Assembly: GCF_021213805.1 (NCBI RefSeq)
Contig: NZ_JAJQJI010000001.1
Coordinates: 186,001-250,000, forward strand
Origin: Mycobacterium sp. MYCO198283
GTDB taxonomy: Bacteria > Actinomycetota > Actinomycetes > Mycobacteriales > Mycobacteriaceae
Length of the DNA: 64,000 nt
Direction of reading: 5' to 3'
Part shown: one piece after another, positions 42,469 through 53,499 of the stretch
Numbering within the stretch: the first letter of the stretch is position 1
How the letters are laid out: each line of letters begins with the position of its first letter
Position numbers and translations under genes: made by a program
The notes under the pieces: model-generated
Seen by the model: the letters and a program-made list of their open reading frames with translations, nothing else
What the model was told of the DNA's origin: nothing
The model's database searches: none

Positions 42469-44979
42469 GTGAGCCGCCCCGACGACCACTGCAAGCGCGG
42501 TGAGCTGCGGATCTACCTGGGCGCCGCGCCGGGTGTCGGCAAGACCTACGCGATGCTCGGCGAAGCGCACCGGCGGCTGGAACGTGGCACCGACCTCGTC
42601 GCGGCGGTGGTCGAGACGCACGGCCGGAAGAAGACGGCGGAGCTGCTCGACGGCATCGAGGTGATCCCGCCGCGCTACCAGGAACACCGCGGCGCCCGGT
42701 TTCCCGAACTCGACGTGGCGGCCGTGTTGGCGCGCCGACCGGAGGTGGTGCTGGTCGACGAGCTCGCCCACACCAACACGCCCGGCAGCCGGAATCCCAA
42801 GCGCTGGCAGGACGTCGAGGAGCTGCTCGCCGCCGGCATCACCGTCATCTCCACCGTCAACGTGCAGCACCTGGAGAGCCTCAACGACGTCGTCGCGCAG
42901 ATCACCGGCATCGAGCAGCAGGAGACGGTGCCGGACGCGGTGGTGCGCAGCGCCTCGCAGATCGAGCTGGTCGACATCACCCCGGAGGCGTTGCGGCGCA
43001 GGCTGTCCCACGGCAACGTGTATGCGCCCGACCGCATCGACGCCGCACTGTCGAACTATTTCCGGCGCGGCAACCTGACCGCGCTGCGCGAGCTGGCGCT
43101 GCTGTGGCTGGCCGATCAGGTCGACGCCGCGCTGGCGAAATACCGGGCGGAGAACCAGATCACGGCCACCTGGGAGGCGCGGGAACGCGTCGTCGTGGCG
43201 GTCACCGGCGGCCCGGAGTCCGAGACGTTGGTGCGGCGCGCCTCGCGCATCGCATCGAAGAGCAGCGCGGACCTGCTGATCGTCCACGTGGTGCGCGGCG
43301 ACGGGCTCACGGGGGTGTCCGCGCCGCAGATGGGCCGCGTGCGGGAGCTGGCGGCCAGTCTGGGCGCGACGCTGCACACGGTGGTCGGCGACGACGTGGC
43401 CGCCGCGCTGCTCGACTTCGCCCGCGAGCGCAACGCCACGCAGCTGGTGGTGGGGACGTCGCGCCGCTCGCGGTGGGCGCGGATCTTCGACGAGGGCATC
43501 CCGGCGCGGGTGGTGGCGCAGTCGGGGAAGATCGACGTCCACCTGGTGACGCACGACCAGGTCGGCCGGGGGTTCTCGTGGTCGTCGGTGACCGTGCGGC
43601 AGCGGCACGCGGCGGCCTGGCTGGCCGGCGCGGCGGTGCCGACCGCGTTGTGCGCGGCCACCGTCACAACCCTCGACGAGTTCCTGGGCATCGGTGGCGA
43701 GAGCGCGCTGTTCTTCGTCGGGGTGCTGCTGGTGGCGCTGCTCGGCGGCGTGGCGCCCGCGGCGCTGTCGGCGGTGCTGTCGGGGCTGCTGCTCAACTAT
43801 TTCCTGGTCGAGCCGCGGCACAGCTTCACGATCTCCGATCCCGACAGCGCGCTCACCATCGTCGTGCTGCTGGTGGTGGCCGTCGCGGTCGCGGCGCTGG
43901 TCGACAGCGCCGCCAACCGCACCCGCGAGGCGCGCCGCGCCAGCCAGGAGGCCGAGCTGCTGACGCTGTTCGCCGGCTCGGTGCTGCGCGGGGCGGACCT
44001 CGAGACGCTGCTGCGGCGGGTCCGCGAGACCTACGGGCAGCGGTCCGTGAGCCTGCTGCGCGACGGCGCGGGCGTGGTGGCCGGGGTGGGCGACGAGCCC
44101 TGCGCCACCGTCAACGCCGCCGACACCGCGATCGAGGTCGCGTCGCAGGACGACCGCGACGGGTTCTGGCTGCTGCTCGCCGGCCGGAAACTCGCCGCCC
44201 GGGACCGCCGGGTGCTGACGGCCGTCGCCACGCAGGCCGCGGGCCTGGTGCGCCAGCGCGAACTCACCGAGGAGGCGGGCCGGGCCGCGGCGATCGCGCA
44301 GGCCGACGAACTGCGCCGCTCGCTGCTGGCCGCGGTCAGCCACGACCTGCGCACCCCGCTGGCCGCCGCCAAGGCCGCCGTGTCGAGCCTGCGCGCCGAC
44401 GACGTCGGCTTCTCCCCCGAGGACACCGCCGAGCTGTTGGCCACCGTGGAGGAGTCGGTCGACGCGCTGACGGCGCTCGTCGGGAACCTGCTCGATTCGT
44501 CGCGCCTGGCCGCCGGCGCGGTGCGGCCGCAGCTGCAGCCGGTGTACCTCGAGGAGGCGGTGAACCGCGCCATCGTCGGGATGCCGGGCCACGCGACCAG
44601 GCTCGACCGGGTGAAGGTGGAGGTCGACGATCTCGTGGTGCGGGCCGATCCGGGGCTCTTGGAGCGGGTGCTGGCCAACCTCGTCGACAACGCGGTGCGC
44701 TACGCGCCCGACGCGCCGATCCGGGTCTATGCCGGGCGGGTGGGCAACCGGGTGCTGCTGCACGTCGCCGACGAGGGCTGCGGAATCGCCCGCGGCGCCG
44801 AGGACCGGCTGTTCGAACCGTTCCAGCGGCTCGGCGACACCGACACCAGCACCGGGGTGGGGCTCGGCCTGTCGGTGGCCCGCGGCTTCGTCGAGGCCAT
44901 GGGCGGCTCCATCAGCGCCACCGACACCCCGGGCGGCGGGCTGACCGTCGTCGTCGAGCTGGCCGCGGAGGCGGCGTGA
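42469..44979 (+). CDS. kdpD: Sensor histidine kinase KdpD
   Basis: 836 residues in KdpD order: the N-terminal KdpD domain with nucleotide-binding GAAPGVGKT (18-26) and DELAHTNTPGSRN, a universal-stress-like domain (about 225-350), four closely spaced membrane helices (about 385-480), a GAF-like region, and the kinase core with phospho-acceptor His625 in VSHDLRTPLAAAK. The N-box LANLVDNAVRYAPD and the G-boxes DEGCGI and GVGLGLSVA complete it. It senses K+ limitation or osmotic stress and phosphorylates KdpE. GTG start eight bases after kdpC. Its stop overlaps kdpE. Confidence 0.97.
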   Translation: MSRPDDHCKRGELRIYLGAAPGVGKTYAMLGEAHRRLERGTDLVAAVVETHGRKKTAELLDGIEVIPPRYQEHRGARFPELDVAAVLARRPEVVLVDELAHTNTPGSRNPKRWQDVEELLAAGITVISTVNVQHLESLNDVVAQITGIEQQETVPDAVVRSASQIELVDITPEALRRRLSHGNVYAPDRIDAALSNYFRRGNLTALRELALLWLADQVDAALAKYRAENQITATWEARERVVVAVTGGPESETLVRRASRIASKSSADLLIVHVVRGDGLTGVSAPQMGRVRELAASLGATLHTVVGDDVAAALLDFARERNATQLVVGTSRRSRWARIFDEGIPARVVAQSGKIDVHLVTHDQVGRGFSWSSVTVRQRHAAAWLAGAAVPTALCAATVTTLDEFLGIGGESALFFVGVLLVALLGGVAPAALSAVLSGLLLNYFLVEPRHSFTISDPDSALTIVVLLVVAVAVAALVDSAANRTREARRASQEAELLTLFAGSVLRGADLETLLRRVRETYGQRSVSLLRDGAGVVAGVGDEPCATVNAADTAIEVASQDDRDGFWLLLAGRKLAARDRRVLTAVATQAAGLVRQRELTEEAGRAAAIAQADELRRSLLAAVSHDLRTPLAAAKAAVSSLRADDVGFSPEDTAELLATVEESVDALTALVGNLLDSSRLAAGAVRPQLQPVYLEEAVNRAIVGMPGHATRLDRVKVEVDDLVVRADPGLLERVLANLVDNAVRYAPDAPIRVYAGRVGNRVLLHVADEGCGIARGAEDRLFEPFQRLGDTDTSTGVGLGLSVARGFVEAMGGSISATDTPGGGLTVVVELAAEAA

Positions 44980-45653
44980 CGAAGGTGCTCGTCGTCGACG
45001 ACGAACCGCAGATCCTGCGCGCGCTGCGGATCAACCTGTCGGTGCGCGGGTACGAGGTGGTGACCGCGGCGAACGGTGCGGCGGCGCTGCGGGCGGCCGC
45101 GGAGCAGCGTCCCGACGTGGTGGTGCTCGACCTGGGGCTGCCCGACATGTCCGGCATCGAGGTGATCGGCGGCCTGCGCGGCTGGATGAACGCGCCCGTC
45201 ATCGTGCTGTCGGCGCGGGTCGATTCGGCCGACAAGGTCGAGGCGCTCGACGCCGGCGCCGACGACTACGTCACCAAACCCTTCGGCATGGACGAGCTCC
45301 TGGCCCGGCTGCGTGCGGCGGTCCGGCGGGCCTCCGCCGCCGATCCCGACGAGCCCGTGGTGGTCACCGACGCGTTCACCGTCGACCTCGCCGCGAAGAA
45401 GGTGACGCGCGCCGGCGCCGACGTGCACCTGACGCCCACCGAGTGGGGCATGTTGGAGGTGCTGGTGCGCCACCGCGGCAAGCTCGTCGGCCGCGAAGAG
45501 CTGCTCAAGGAGGTGTGGGGGCCGGGCTACGGCACCGAGACCCACTACCTGCGGGTATACCTGGCGCAGCTGCGCCGCAAACTCGAAGACGACCCGTCGC
45601 GGCCGCGCCATCTGCTCACCGAGGCCGGCATGGGCTACCGCTTCCAACCGTGA
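44976..45653 (+). CDS. kdpE: Response regulator KdpE (OmpR family)
   Basis: GTG 44976 overlaps the kdpD stop. The 225-residue protein has a receiver domain with acidic pocket VVDDE, phospho-acceptor Asp52 in VVLDLGLPD, the conserved Lys in YVTKPFGMDELLAR, and a C-terminal winged-helix domain ending THYLRVYLAQLRRKLE and GMGYRFQP. It should activate the kdp operon at sites such as 37499-37536. As I recall, kdpDE is divergent from kdpFABC in M. tuberculosis; here it is co-directional, so activation is positively autoregulated. Confidence 0.96.
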   Translation: MTKVLVVDDEPQILRALRINLSVRGYEVVTAANGAAALRAAAEQRPDVVVLDLGLPDMSGIEVIGGLRGWMNAPVIVLSARVDSADKVEALDAGADDYVTKPFGMDELLARLRAAVRRASAADPDEPVVVTDAFTVDLAAKKVTRAGADVHLTPTEWGMLEVLVRHRGKLVGREELLKEVWGPGYGTETHYLRVYLAQLRRKLEDDPSRPRHLLTEAGMGYRFQP

Positions 45654-45664
45654 TCCACATCTCC

Positions 45665-45723
45665 GCCCAAACCGACATTTCGGCGCGGAAGTGCGAGTGA
45701 ATTCCGGCAGAACGTCGATCTCG
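45665..45723 (+). repeat. Copy 2 of the 59-nt dispersed intergenic repeat
   Basis: Fills most of the 86-bp gap between the kdpE stop and the kup start. About 50 of 59 positions match copy 1 at 6469-6527, with no gaps. It lies in the sense orientation upstream of kup, so it would be in that leader or between the two genes of a read-through transcript. Confidence 0.8.
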
Positions 45724-45739
45724 ACGGCAGGATCGAGCG

Positions 45740-47680
45740 ATGGCCGACCAGCTGTCCGACGTCGCCGAGGACGCGACGCCCGTGCACCGTCCCTCCGCGC
45801 GGCCCGCCGTGGTGCTCACGGCGCTCGGCGTCGTGTTCGGCGACATCGGGACCAGCCCGATCTACACCATCCAGACGGTCTTCGATCCCACCGACCCGCA
45901 CCCGGTGCCGCTGACCGACACCCACGTCTACGGCATCGTGTCGACGATCTTCTGGTCGGTGATGCTGATCGTCACGCTCACCTACATCTCGCTGGTGATG
46001 CGCGCCGACAACAACGGCGAGGGCGGCATCATGGCGCTCATCACGCTGCTGCGGCGCTTCGGCCAGCAGCGCGGCCGGCGCACCGCGCTCATGCTGGCCG
46101 CGTTCGGGATCTTCGGCGCCTCGCTGTTCTTCGGCGACAGCATGATCACTCCCGCGATCTCGGTGCTGTCGGCGGTGGAGGGCGTCAAGGTCGTCGCGCC
46201 GGGCCTGCACGAGTGGGTGGTGCCCATCACCGCGGTCATCATCGTCGTGCTGTTCAGCGTGCAGCGCCACGGCACCGCGGCGGTCGGACGGTTCTTCGGG
46301 CCGGTCATGCTGGCGTGGTTCGTCGCCATCGGCGCCTGCGGCATCTCGGGCGTCGCCGGCCGGCCCGAGATCCTCAAGGCGCTGTCGCCGACGTACGCCA
46401 TCGGCTTCCTGGTCGGCAACTTCCACGTCGCGTTCTTCGCCCTCGCCGCGGTGGTGCTCGCCGTCACGGGCGCCGAGGCGCTGTACGCCGACATGGGCCA
46501 CTTCGGCCGGCGCGCCATCACCCGCGGGTGGCTCGGCGTCGTGCTGCCGGCCTGCACGCTGAGCTATTTCGGGCAGGGCGCGCTGCTGATCGGCGACCCC
46601 AAGGCCGTCGACGCGCCGTTCTTCCTGCTGACACCGGAGTGGGCGCGGCTGCCGATGGTGCTGCTCGCCACCGCCGCCACGGTCATCGCGTCCCAAGCCG
46701 TCATCACCGGCGCGTTCTCGGTGGCGTCGCAGGCCGCGCGCCTCGGTTACCTGCCGCGGCTGCGGATCGCGCACACCTCGGCGTCGGTGTTCGGTCAGGT
46801 GTACGTGCCGTTCATCAACGGTCTGCTGCTGATGGCGGTGCTGACGCTGGTGTTCGCGTTCCGCAGCTCGGGCGCGCTGGCCTACGCGTTTGGCATGGCG
46901 GTGACGGGCACCATCACCATCGTCACCATCCTGTTCCTGTACTTCGCCCACGAACGGTGGCGGGCGCCGCTGTGGCTGGTGCTCGGCGGCGGCGGCGTGC
47001 TGCTGGCGGTCGACCTGCTCTTCCTCGCCGCCAACCTCACCAAGCTGCTGCACGGCGCGTGGCTCCCGCTGCTCATCGCGCTGGCCGCCTTCACGGTCAT
47101 GACGACGTGGCAGCGGGGACGCGAGCTGGTGACGCTCGCGCGGGCCGAACTCGAGGGGTCGCTGCGCGATTTCGTCGACGAGTTGCGGACGGCCGATCCG
47201 CCGGTCCACCGGATCCGGGGGACGGCGGTGTTCCTCAACCGCGCCGATCGCAGCGCACCGCTGGCGATGCGCGCCAACGTCGCACACAACCATGTGCTGC
47301 ACGCCCACGTGATCGTCCTGGCGCTGCAGACCGAGCCGGTCCCGCGCATGCCGGAGAGCGAGCGGTTGTCCGTCGACGACCTCGGCCACTCCGACGACGG
47401 GATCGTCTACGTCACCGCCCACTACGGCTACATGGAGCGACCCGACGTGCCCGCGGCGCTCCGGCACCTCGACCCGATCCAGACCGAAGGCCCGTGCGAC
47501 GTCGACCGCGCGTCGTTCTTCCTGTCGAAGCTGGAGCTGACGCCCGGTCCGGCGCCCAGCATGCCCGCGTGGCGCAAGCGGTTGTTCGTCGCGACGTCCT
47601 ACATCACCGCCGACGCGCCCGGCTACTTCAACCTGCCGTGGGACCGCACGATCATCATCGGCGCCCGCATGGAGGTGTGA
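45740..47680 (+). CDS. kup: Potassium uptake protein Kup
   Basis: The 646-residue protein is a KUP/HAK/KT K+:H+ symporter. The opening helix has the family signature GVVFGDIGTSPIYTIQ, followed by LVMRADNNGEGGIMAL, FGDSMITPAISVLSAVEG, and about twelve membrane helices. A cytosolic C-terminal domain of about 180 residues begins near ELEGSLRDFVDELR. Kup provides constitutive lower-affinity uptake, complementing Kdp, and having both side by side makes this a potassium locus. ATG 45740 was chosen as the first Met before the signature; the 59-nt repeat lies immediately upstream. Confidence 0.95.
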   Translation: MADQLSDVAEDATPVHRPSARPAVVLTALGVVFGDIGTSPIYTIQTVFDPTDPHPVPLTDTHVYGIVSTIFWSVMLIVTLTYISLVMRADNNGEGGIMALITLLRRFGQQRGRRTALMLAAFGIFGASLFFGDSMITPAISVLSAVEGVKVVAPGLHEWVVPITAVIIVVLFSVQRHGTAAVGRFFGPVMLAWFVAIGACGISGVAGRPEILKALSPTYAIGFLVGNFHVAFFALAAVVLAVTGAEALYADMGHFGRRAITRGWLGVVLPACTLSYFGQGALLIGDPKAVDAPFFLLTPEWARLPMVLLATAATVIASQAVITGAFSVASQAARLGYLPRLRIAHTSASVFGQVYVPFINGLLLMAVLTLVFAFRSSGALAYAFGMAVTGTITIVTILFLYFAHERWRAPLWLVLGGGGVLLAVDLLFLAANLTKLLHGAWLPLLIALAAFTVMTTWQRGRELVTLARAELEGSLRDFVDELRTADPPVHRIRGTAVFLNRADRSAPLAMRANVAHNHVLHAHVIVLALQTEPVPRMPESERLSVDDLGHSDDGIVYVTAHYGYMERPDVPAALRHLDPIQTEGPCDVDRASFFLSKLELTPGPAPSMPAWRKRLFVATSYITADAPGYFNLPWDRTIIIGARMEV

Positions 47681-47695
47681 GGGCTCCCCGAGGGC

Positions 47696-48625
47696 TCACA
47701 CCCCCAGCATCGGCCGCAGGTGCCTTGCCACCTCGGTGATCCGGCCGGGCCGGTAGCCGTCGATGCTCGTCACCGGGCTCAGGATGACACCGTTCACGCC
47801 GGCGTCGAGCACCTTGGCCTTGATCTGGTCGGCGATGCGCTCCGGGCTGCCGAAGACGGCCTGCTGGCGGAACTCCTCCGGAACGGTGTCCTCGGTGACG
47901 TTCTCGTCGATGATCGCGACCGCGAGCACGCTGGTCTCCAGCGTGGCCGGATCGCGGTCGATCTCCTCACAGCGCTGCTTGACCACCTCCACCTTGCGGG
48001 GCAGCTCGTCGAAGCCGGCGATGAGGTTGAGGTGGTCGAAGTGGCGGGCCGCCAGCGGGATGGTCTTCTTCTCGCCGCTGCCGCCGATCAGCAGCGGGAT
48101 GTGGTCGCGGAAGCGCGGCTCGGCCATCGCCTCCTTCGTGCGGTAGTACCTGCCCTCGAAGGTGGGCCGTTCACCGGCGAGCATCGGCAGGATGATCTGC
48201 AGTGCCTCGTCGAGCCTGTTGAACCGGTCGGTGAAGGTGCCGAACTCATAACCCAGTGAGTCGTGCTCCAGCTCATACCAGCCGGTGCCGATGCCGAGGA
48301 TCGCGCGGCCGGCGCTGATGACGTCGAGCGTCGTGATGGCCTTCGCGAGCAGCGTCGGGTTGCGGTAGGTGTTGCCGGTGACCAGCGTGCCGAGCTGCAC
48401 TTTCTCGGTCACCGCCGCCAGCCCGCCGAGCGCGGTGTAGGCCTCCAGCATCGGCTGGTCGGGGGTTCCGAGCCCGGGCAGTTGATAGAAGTGGTCCATC
48501 AGGAAGACCGAGTCGAAGCCCGCCGCCTCGGCCTCCTGCGCCTGCGCGACGACGGTGGGGAAGATCTCGGGCACGCCGGTGCCGTAGGAGAAGTTCGGGA
48601 TCTGGAGTCCAAGTCGAATCGTCAT
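47696..48625 (-). CDS. LLM-class F420-dependent oxidoreductase
   Basis: 309 residues from ATG 48625. The luciferase-like monooxygenase TIM-barrel pattern is visible: GLQIPNFSYGTGVPEIFP at the start, EAAGFDSVFLMDHF, VQLGTLVTGNTYRNPTLLAK and ILGIGTGWYELEHDSLGYEF. The C-terminal part contains GSPERIADQIKAKVLDAGVNGVIL. Mycobacterial members of this subfamily normally use cofactor F420; the F420-dependent TIGR-type proteins share the GIGTGWYE motif. Substrate unknown. The gene converges on kup with 15 bp between the stops. Confidence 0.87.
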   Translation of the reverse strand: MTIRLGLQIPNFSYGTGVPEIFPTVVAQAQEAEAAGFDSVFLMDHFYQLPGLGTPDQPMLEAYTALGGLAAVTEKVQLGTLVTGNTYRNPTLLAKAITTLDVISAGRAILGIGTGWYELEHDSLGYEFGTFTDRFNRLDEALQIILPMLAGERPTFEGRYYRTKEAMAEPRFRDHIPLLIGGSGEKKTIPLAARHFDHLNLIAGFDELPRKVEVVKQRCEEIDRDPATLETSVLAVAIIDENVTEDTVPEEFRQQAVFGSPERIADQIKAKVLDAGVNGVILSPVTSIDGYRPGRITEVARHLRPMLGV

Positions 48626-48673
48626 GGTGACTTGAAACACCCGATCGGCCCGGATGCTTCCCGCCCTACGCAC

Positions 48674-48732
48674 CGAGACCGACGAAAAGGCGGAAATCAC
48701 CCGCACTTTCTCGCCCGTTCGTCGGTTTCGGC
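48674..48732 (-). repeat. Copy 3 (diverged) of the 59-nt intergenic repeat
   Basis: Read on the minus strand, this segment aligns without gaps to copy 2 (45665-45723) over its whole 59 nt. The best conserved parts are the first dozen bases, the central AAGTGCGNGTGA, the following TTCCG and the final TCTCG. It lies between the LLM and fadD genes in the sense direction of both. Confidence 0.65.
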
Positions 48733-48747
48733 GTCGAAGAACAGACG

Positions 48748-50391
<1,644 letters not shown>

Positions 50392-50488
50392 TCGCCCTTT
50401 CGTCCTCGAGTCGCGTTGTCGTCCATCTTGACCCGACGCGCGAAGTCGGCGCCGATAATCGGCGGCACATGACGTGAAGGACGACGAC

Positions 50489-51190
50489 GTGGAGAAGGTC
50501 ATCCTGCTGGTGCGGGACACCCCCCGAGACGACGCGTGGTGCGACGCGGTGCGCACGACGGTGGCTGCCGACATCCTGGCGCTGGGGGTCGCCGGCCTCG
50601 CCGTCAACGTGCGCGACGGCGCGGTGCGGGACGCCGTGATCGCGATGACCACGCTCGACCCGCCGGTGCAGGCCGTCATCGGCATCTGGACGCAGCAGCA
50701 CTACGGCCCGCAGGTGGCCGGGGCGGTCGAGGTGCTGCGGTCCGTCGCGCGGGCCGTCGACGGCTATCTCGTCACCGAGTCCGCGCCGCTGCCCCCGCCG
50801 GCCACCGACGCCGGGACCCGCACCGACGGCCTGGCCAACATCGCGCTGCTGCGCCGGCCCGTCGACCTCGACGACCAGACATGGCGCGCGCGGTGGCACC
50901 TCGACCACACGCCGGTGGCCATCGAGACGCAGGCGACCTTCGGCTACACCCAGAATGCCGTGGTGCGGCCGCTCACCGCGGACGCGCCGCCGATCGACGG
51001 GATCGTCGAAGAACTGTTCCCTCACCAGGCCGTCTCCGATCTGCACGCGTTCTTCGGCGCCGCCGACGACGCCGACCTGAGCCGCCGCCTCGAGCGGATG
51101 GTGGCGAGCACGGCCCGCTTCGGCGCGAACGACAACATCGACACCATCCCGACGAGCCGTTACCTGCTGCGCTCGCCGTTTGCGTCCTGA
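50489..51190 (+). CDS. EthD-domain protein
   Basis: GTG 50489 is preceded by GAAGGA at seven bases and gives 233 residues; an in-frame GTG at 50474 would add five. The protein looks like two ferredoxin-like alpha/beta (EthD/dimeric alpha-beta barrel) halves. The second half has the clearest signature: RARWHLDHTPVAIETQATFGY, the EthD W-x3-H-x3 pattern, and IVEELFPHQAVSDLHAFFGA. EthD proteins are small enzymes or accessory proteins in ether and polyketide degradation, often without known catalysis. Divergent from the fadD gene with about 97 bp between. A ZIP-like transporter gene follows after 23 bp. Confidence 0.78.
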   Translation: MEKVILLVRDTPRDDAWCDAVRTTVAADILALGVAGLAVNVRDGAVRDAVIAMTTLDPPVQAVIGIWTQQHYGPQVAGAVEVLRSVARAVDGYLVTESAPLPPPATDAGTRTDGLANIALLRRPVDLDDQTWRARWHLDHTPVAIETQATFGYTQNAVVRPLTADAPPIDGIVEELFPHQAVSDLHAFFGAADDADLSRRLERMVASTARFGANDNIDTIPTSRYLLRSPFAS

Positions 51191-51213
51191 GCGCAGCGGC
51201 TATCTCCCCCGGC

Positions 51214-51921
51214 GTGCCGGCCGCACTGCTCTGGGGTTTCGTCGCTGCGTCCTCGCTGCTGCTGGGTGCGGTGGCCGGCGTGCTGCGCAGCTGGAACCCC
51301 CGCCCGGTCGGCCTGGTACTCGGGTTCGGCGCCGGCGCGCTGGTGGCGAGCATCTCCTTCGAGCTCGCGGCCGAGGGCTTCGACGTCGGCGGCCCGGGAC
51401 CGGTCGCCATCGGTATCGCCGTCGGGGCGGTCAGCTTCTGGTTGGCCGACTTGGCGGTCGACCGGGTGGGCGGTCGCTCCCCGTCCGCGGCGGCGGGCCT
51501 GCCGCTGGAACTGGGCGCGCTGCTCGACGGCATCCCCGAACAGGCGGTGCTGGGCATCGGCATCGCCTCCGGTCAAGGCGTCAGCGTTGCGCTGCTGATC
51601 GCGATCTTCGTCTCGAACCTGCCCGAGGGCATCGGCTCCGCGGCGGACATGCGCGGCGCCGGGCACACGCCTCGTCGCATCGTCGCCGGCTGGTGCGCGG
51701 TGACCGCGCTGTGCACGCTCGCGACTGTGGCCGGGTACGCATGTCAGCACTTCGCCGGGCAGCAGCTGCGCGGGGGCATCGACGGGTTCGCCGCGGGCGC
51801 ATTGTTGGTGATGCTCGTCGGAGAGATGGTGCCCGAGGCGCGCGAGAAGGGCGGCCGGGCGACGGGGCTGGCGGCGGTCCTCGGCTTCACCGTGGCGGCG
51901 TTCCTGTCGCTGACCGCCTGA
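51214..51921 (+). CDS. ZIP-family-like metal transporter
   Basis: 235 residues from GTG 51214 (no good ribosome site; translation may be coupled to the upstream gene). About seven hydrophobic helices are seen. The ZIP metal-site positions are partly present: FVSNLPEGIGSA in helix 4 or 5 fits the HNxPEG class with Ser-Asn for His-Asn, and ELGALLDGIPEQAVLGIG is the second related segment with Asp-Gly in place of His. ELAAEGFDVGG and LVMLVGEMVPEA are further family-like stretches. ZIP proteins import Zn, Fe or Mn; the changed ligands make metal choice uncertain. Confidence 0.75.
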   Translation: MPAALLWGFVAASSLLLGAVAGVLRSWNPRPVGLVLGFGAGALVASISFELAAEGFDVGGPGPVAIGIAVGAVSFWLADLAVDRVGGRSPSAAAGLPLELGALLDGIPEQAVLGIGIASGQGVSVALLIAIFVSNLPEGIGSAADMRGAGHTPRRIVAGWCAVTALCTLATVAGYACQHFAGQQLRGGIDGFAAGALLVMLVGEMVPEAREKGGRATGLAAVLGFTVAAFLSLTA

Positions 51922-51927
51922 CCGGCG

Positions 51928-53097
51928 TCAGACCGACGCGGTGGCGTCGGCATCGACCACGTCGGCACGGGTCCGCGCGGCCGCCGAGGCCACGGCGAAG
52001 ATGCTCAGCCCGCCGTCGTAGTCGGCGACGAAGAGCTGGTTCCCGTCGCGGCTCTCGATGACGCAGGACGGTGTGCCGGACACCTCGAGGGTGGCCAGGC
52101 GCTCGCCGGTGGTGGTGCACACGACCGCGACGACCTGGTCGCTGACGACATAGCCGCGACGGCCGTCGCGGGACATGGTGACCTCGGTGACCGGCCCGGC
52201 GAGCACCGACACGCTGCGCACGGCCAGGCCGGCGGCGTCGATCCGCATCAGCGAGCCGCCGTGCACCGCGTCATAGGTGGCGGCGAAGATCGTGCGGCCG
52301 TCGGCCGAGACCGACAGTCCGCGGAGGACATCCATGCGCATGCCGCCCACGACCTGCAGCGTGGTGGTGTCGATCACCACGAGGTCGCCGCCCAGCGGAT
52401 GGCTCACCGCCACGTACAGCAGGCGGCCCTCGGGGCCGAGCGCCAGATGGTCGACGGTCAGCACCGCCGGGGGCAGCGAGACCGCCGAGAGCGTGCCGGT
52501 GGCGGCGTCCATCACCGCGACGTCGGAACCCTGCGCACCGCTGCGGCCGAGGAAGAGCCGCTTGCCGTCGGGGCTTACCGCGATGGCACGCACGGACAGC
52601 GCGACGGGGTGGGCGGTGGTCAGGTCACCGGTGACGGTGTCCATGACGGCCACCGCGTCGTAGGCCGCCGAGACCGCGCCGACGAACGCCCGCCCGCGGT
52701 CCGCCGCCAGCGCGTAGGGCTCGACCATTCCGGTCAAGGTGGCGTCCACGGCCGCGGTGGCGGGGTCGACGACGGACACGCTGGCGTAAGCACTGTTGGC
52801 CACGACCACCCGGCTGTCGGAGTCGACCGCGATGCCGCCGATCGGACCGTGTCCCACCGCGACCTCCGCCAGCAATGAGAACGCCGGCGCCTCGGCGGGG
52901 TCTGGCGTCCGGCGCCCGAACGCCTGCGGACGCTGCTCGTAGATGCGGCGGATCCGCGGCGTGACGGGCTGCGATACGGGCACCGATGCCACCGGTGGGG
53001 TCGGCGGCTGCTGGGCGGTCGTCGGTTCGGCCAACGCGAGTCCGCCCGTGCCGTTGCTCTCCATCGCCTGCGTCATCTTCGCCATCGTCGTCGACAT
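51928..53097 (-). CDS. YncE-like beta-propeller protein (Rv1057-like)
   Basis: 389 residues. After a ~70-residue Pro/Gln/Thr-rich, disordered N-terminus come about seven repeats of the YncE/YVTN type: for example GGIAVDSDSRVVVANSAYASVSVVD, IAVSPDGKRLFLGR, LALGPEGRLLYVAV and EVTMSRDGRRGYVVSD, enough for a seven-bladed propeller. M. tuberculosis Rv1057, a similar-sized propeller near fadD14, is reported to respond to TrcRS, MprAB and SigE. AAGG abuts ATG 53097, so the true start may be ATG 53085, for which the spacing is better. No signal peptide is visible. Function unknown. Confidence 0.85.
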   Translation of the reverse strand: MSTTMAKMTQAMESNGTGGLALAEPTTAQQPPTPPVASVPVSQPVTPRIRRIYEQRPQAFGRRTPDPAEAPAFSLLAEVAVGHGPIGGIAVDSDSRVVVANSAYASVSVVDPATAAVDATLTGMVEPYALAADRGRAFVGAVSAAYDAVAVMDTVTGDLTTAHPVALSVRAIAVSPDGKRLFLGRSGAQGSDVAVMDAATGTLSAVSLPPAVLTVDHLALGPEGRLLYVAVSHPLGGDLVVIDTTTLQVVGGMRMDVLRGLSVSADGRTIFAATYDAVHGGSLMRIDAAGLAVRSVSVLAGPVTEVTMSRDGRRGYVVSDQVVAVVCTTTGERLATLEVSGTPSCVIESRDGNQLFVADYDGGLSIFAVASAAARTRADVVDADATASV

Positions 53098-53499
53098 CCT
53101 TCCCGGGGCAGCAGCTCACCCGGCTCGCTTGCATCGAATTGCGCGCCGCGAATGCGGCTCATTACCAACGAGTGTAGAGCTACCCCCGACGGCGGTTTAC
53201 GAAAAGCGCAGCTCGATTGTCGACGCGTGCAGAAAAGCACAGCGAATTTTTAGGTACCGGTGCGCGCGCCCGGCGGCGACGACAGCGCGAAGGGCCGGTT
53301 GACCAGCTCCTTCGGCGTGGCCGGCGGCCGGGGCGCGTGCCCGCGCGTGCTTTCCTCTTCATTCTCTTAATGTCCGGTTCAAGGATTATGGCAAGCATCA
53401 CATGGCGCCATCGACGTTTGCGCCGTTGCGTAATCGGTTGACGGTGGTCACCGGACGGGAATGAAACGGCCCCGTCGACGGTTGGACGGAGCGACGGTG

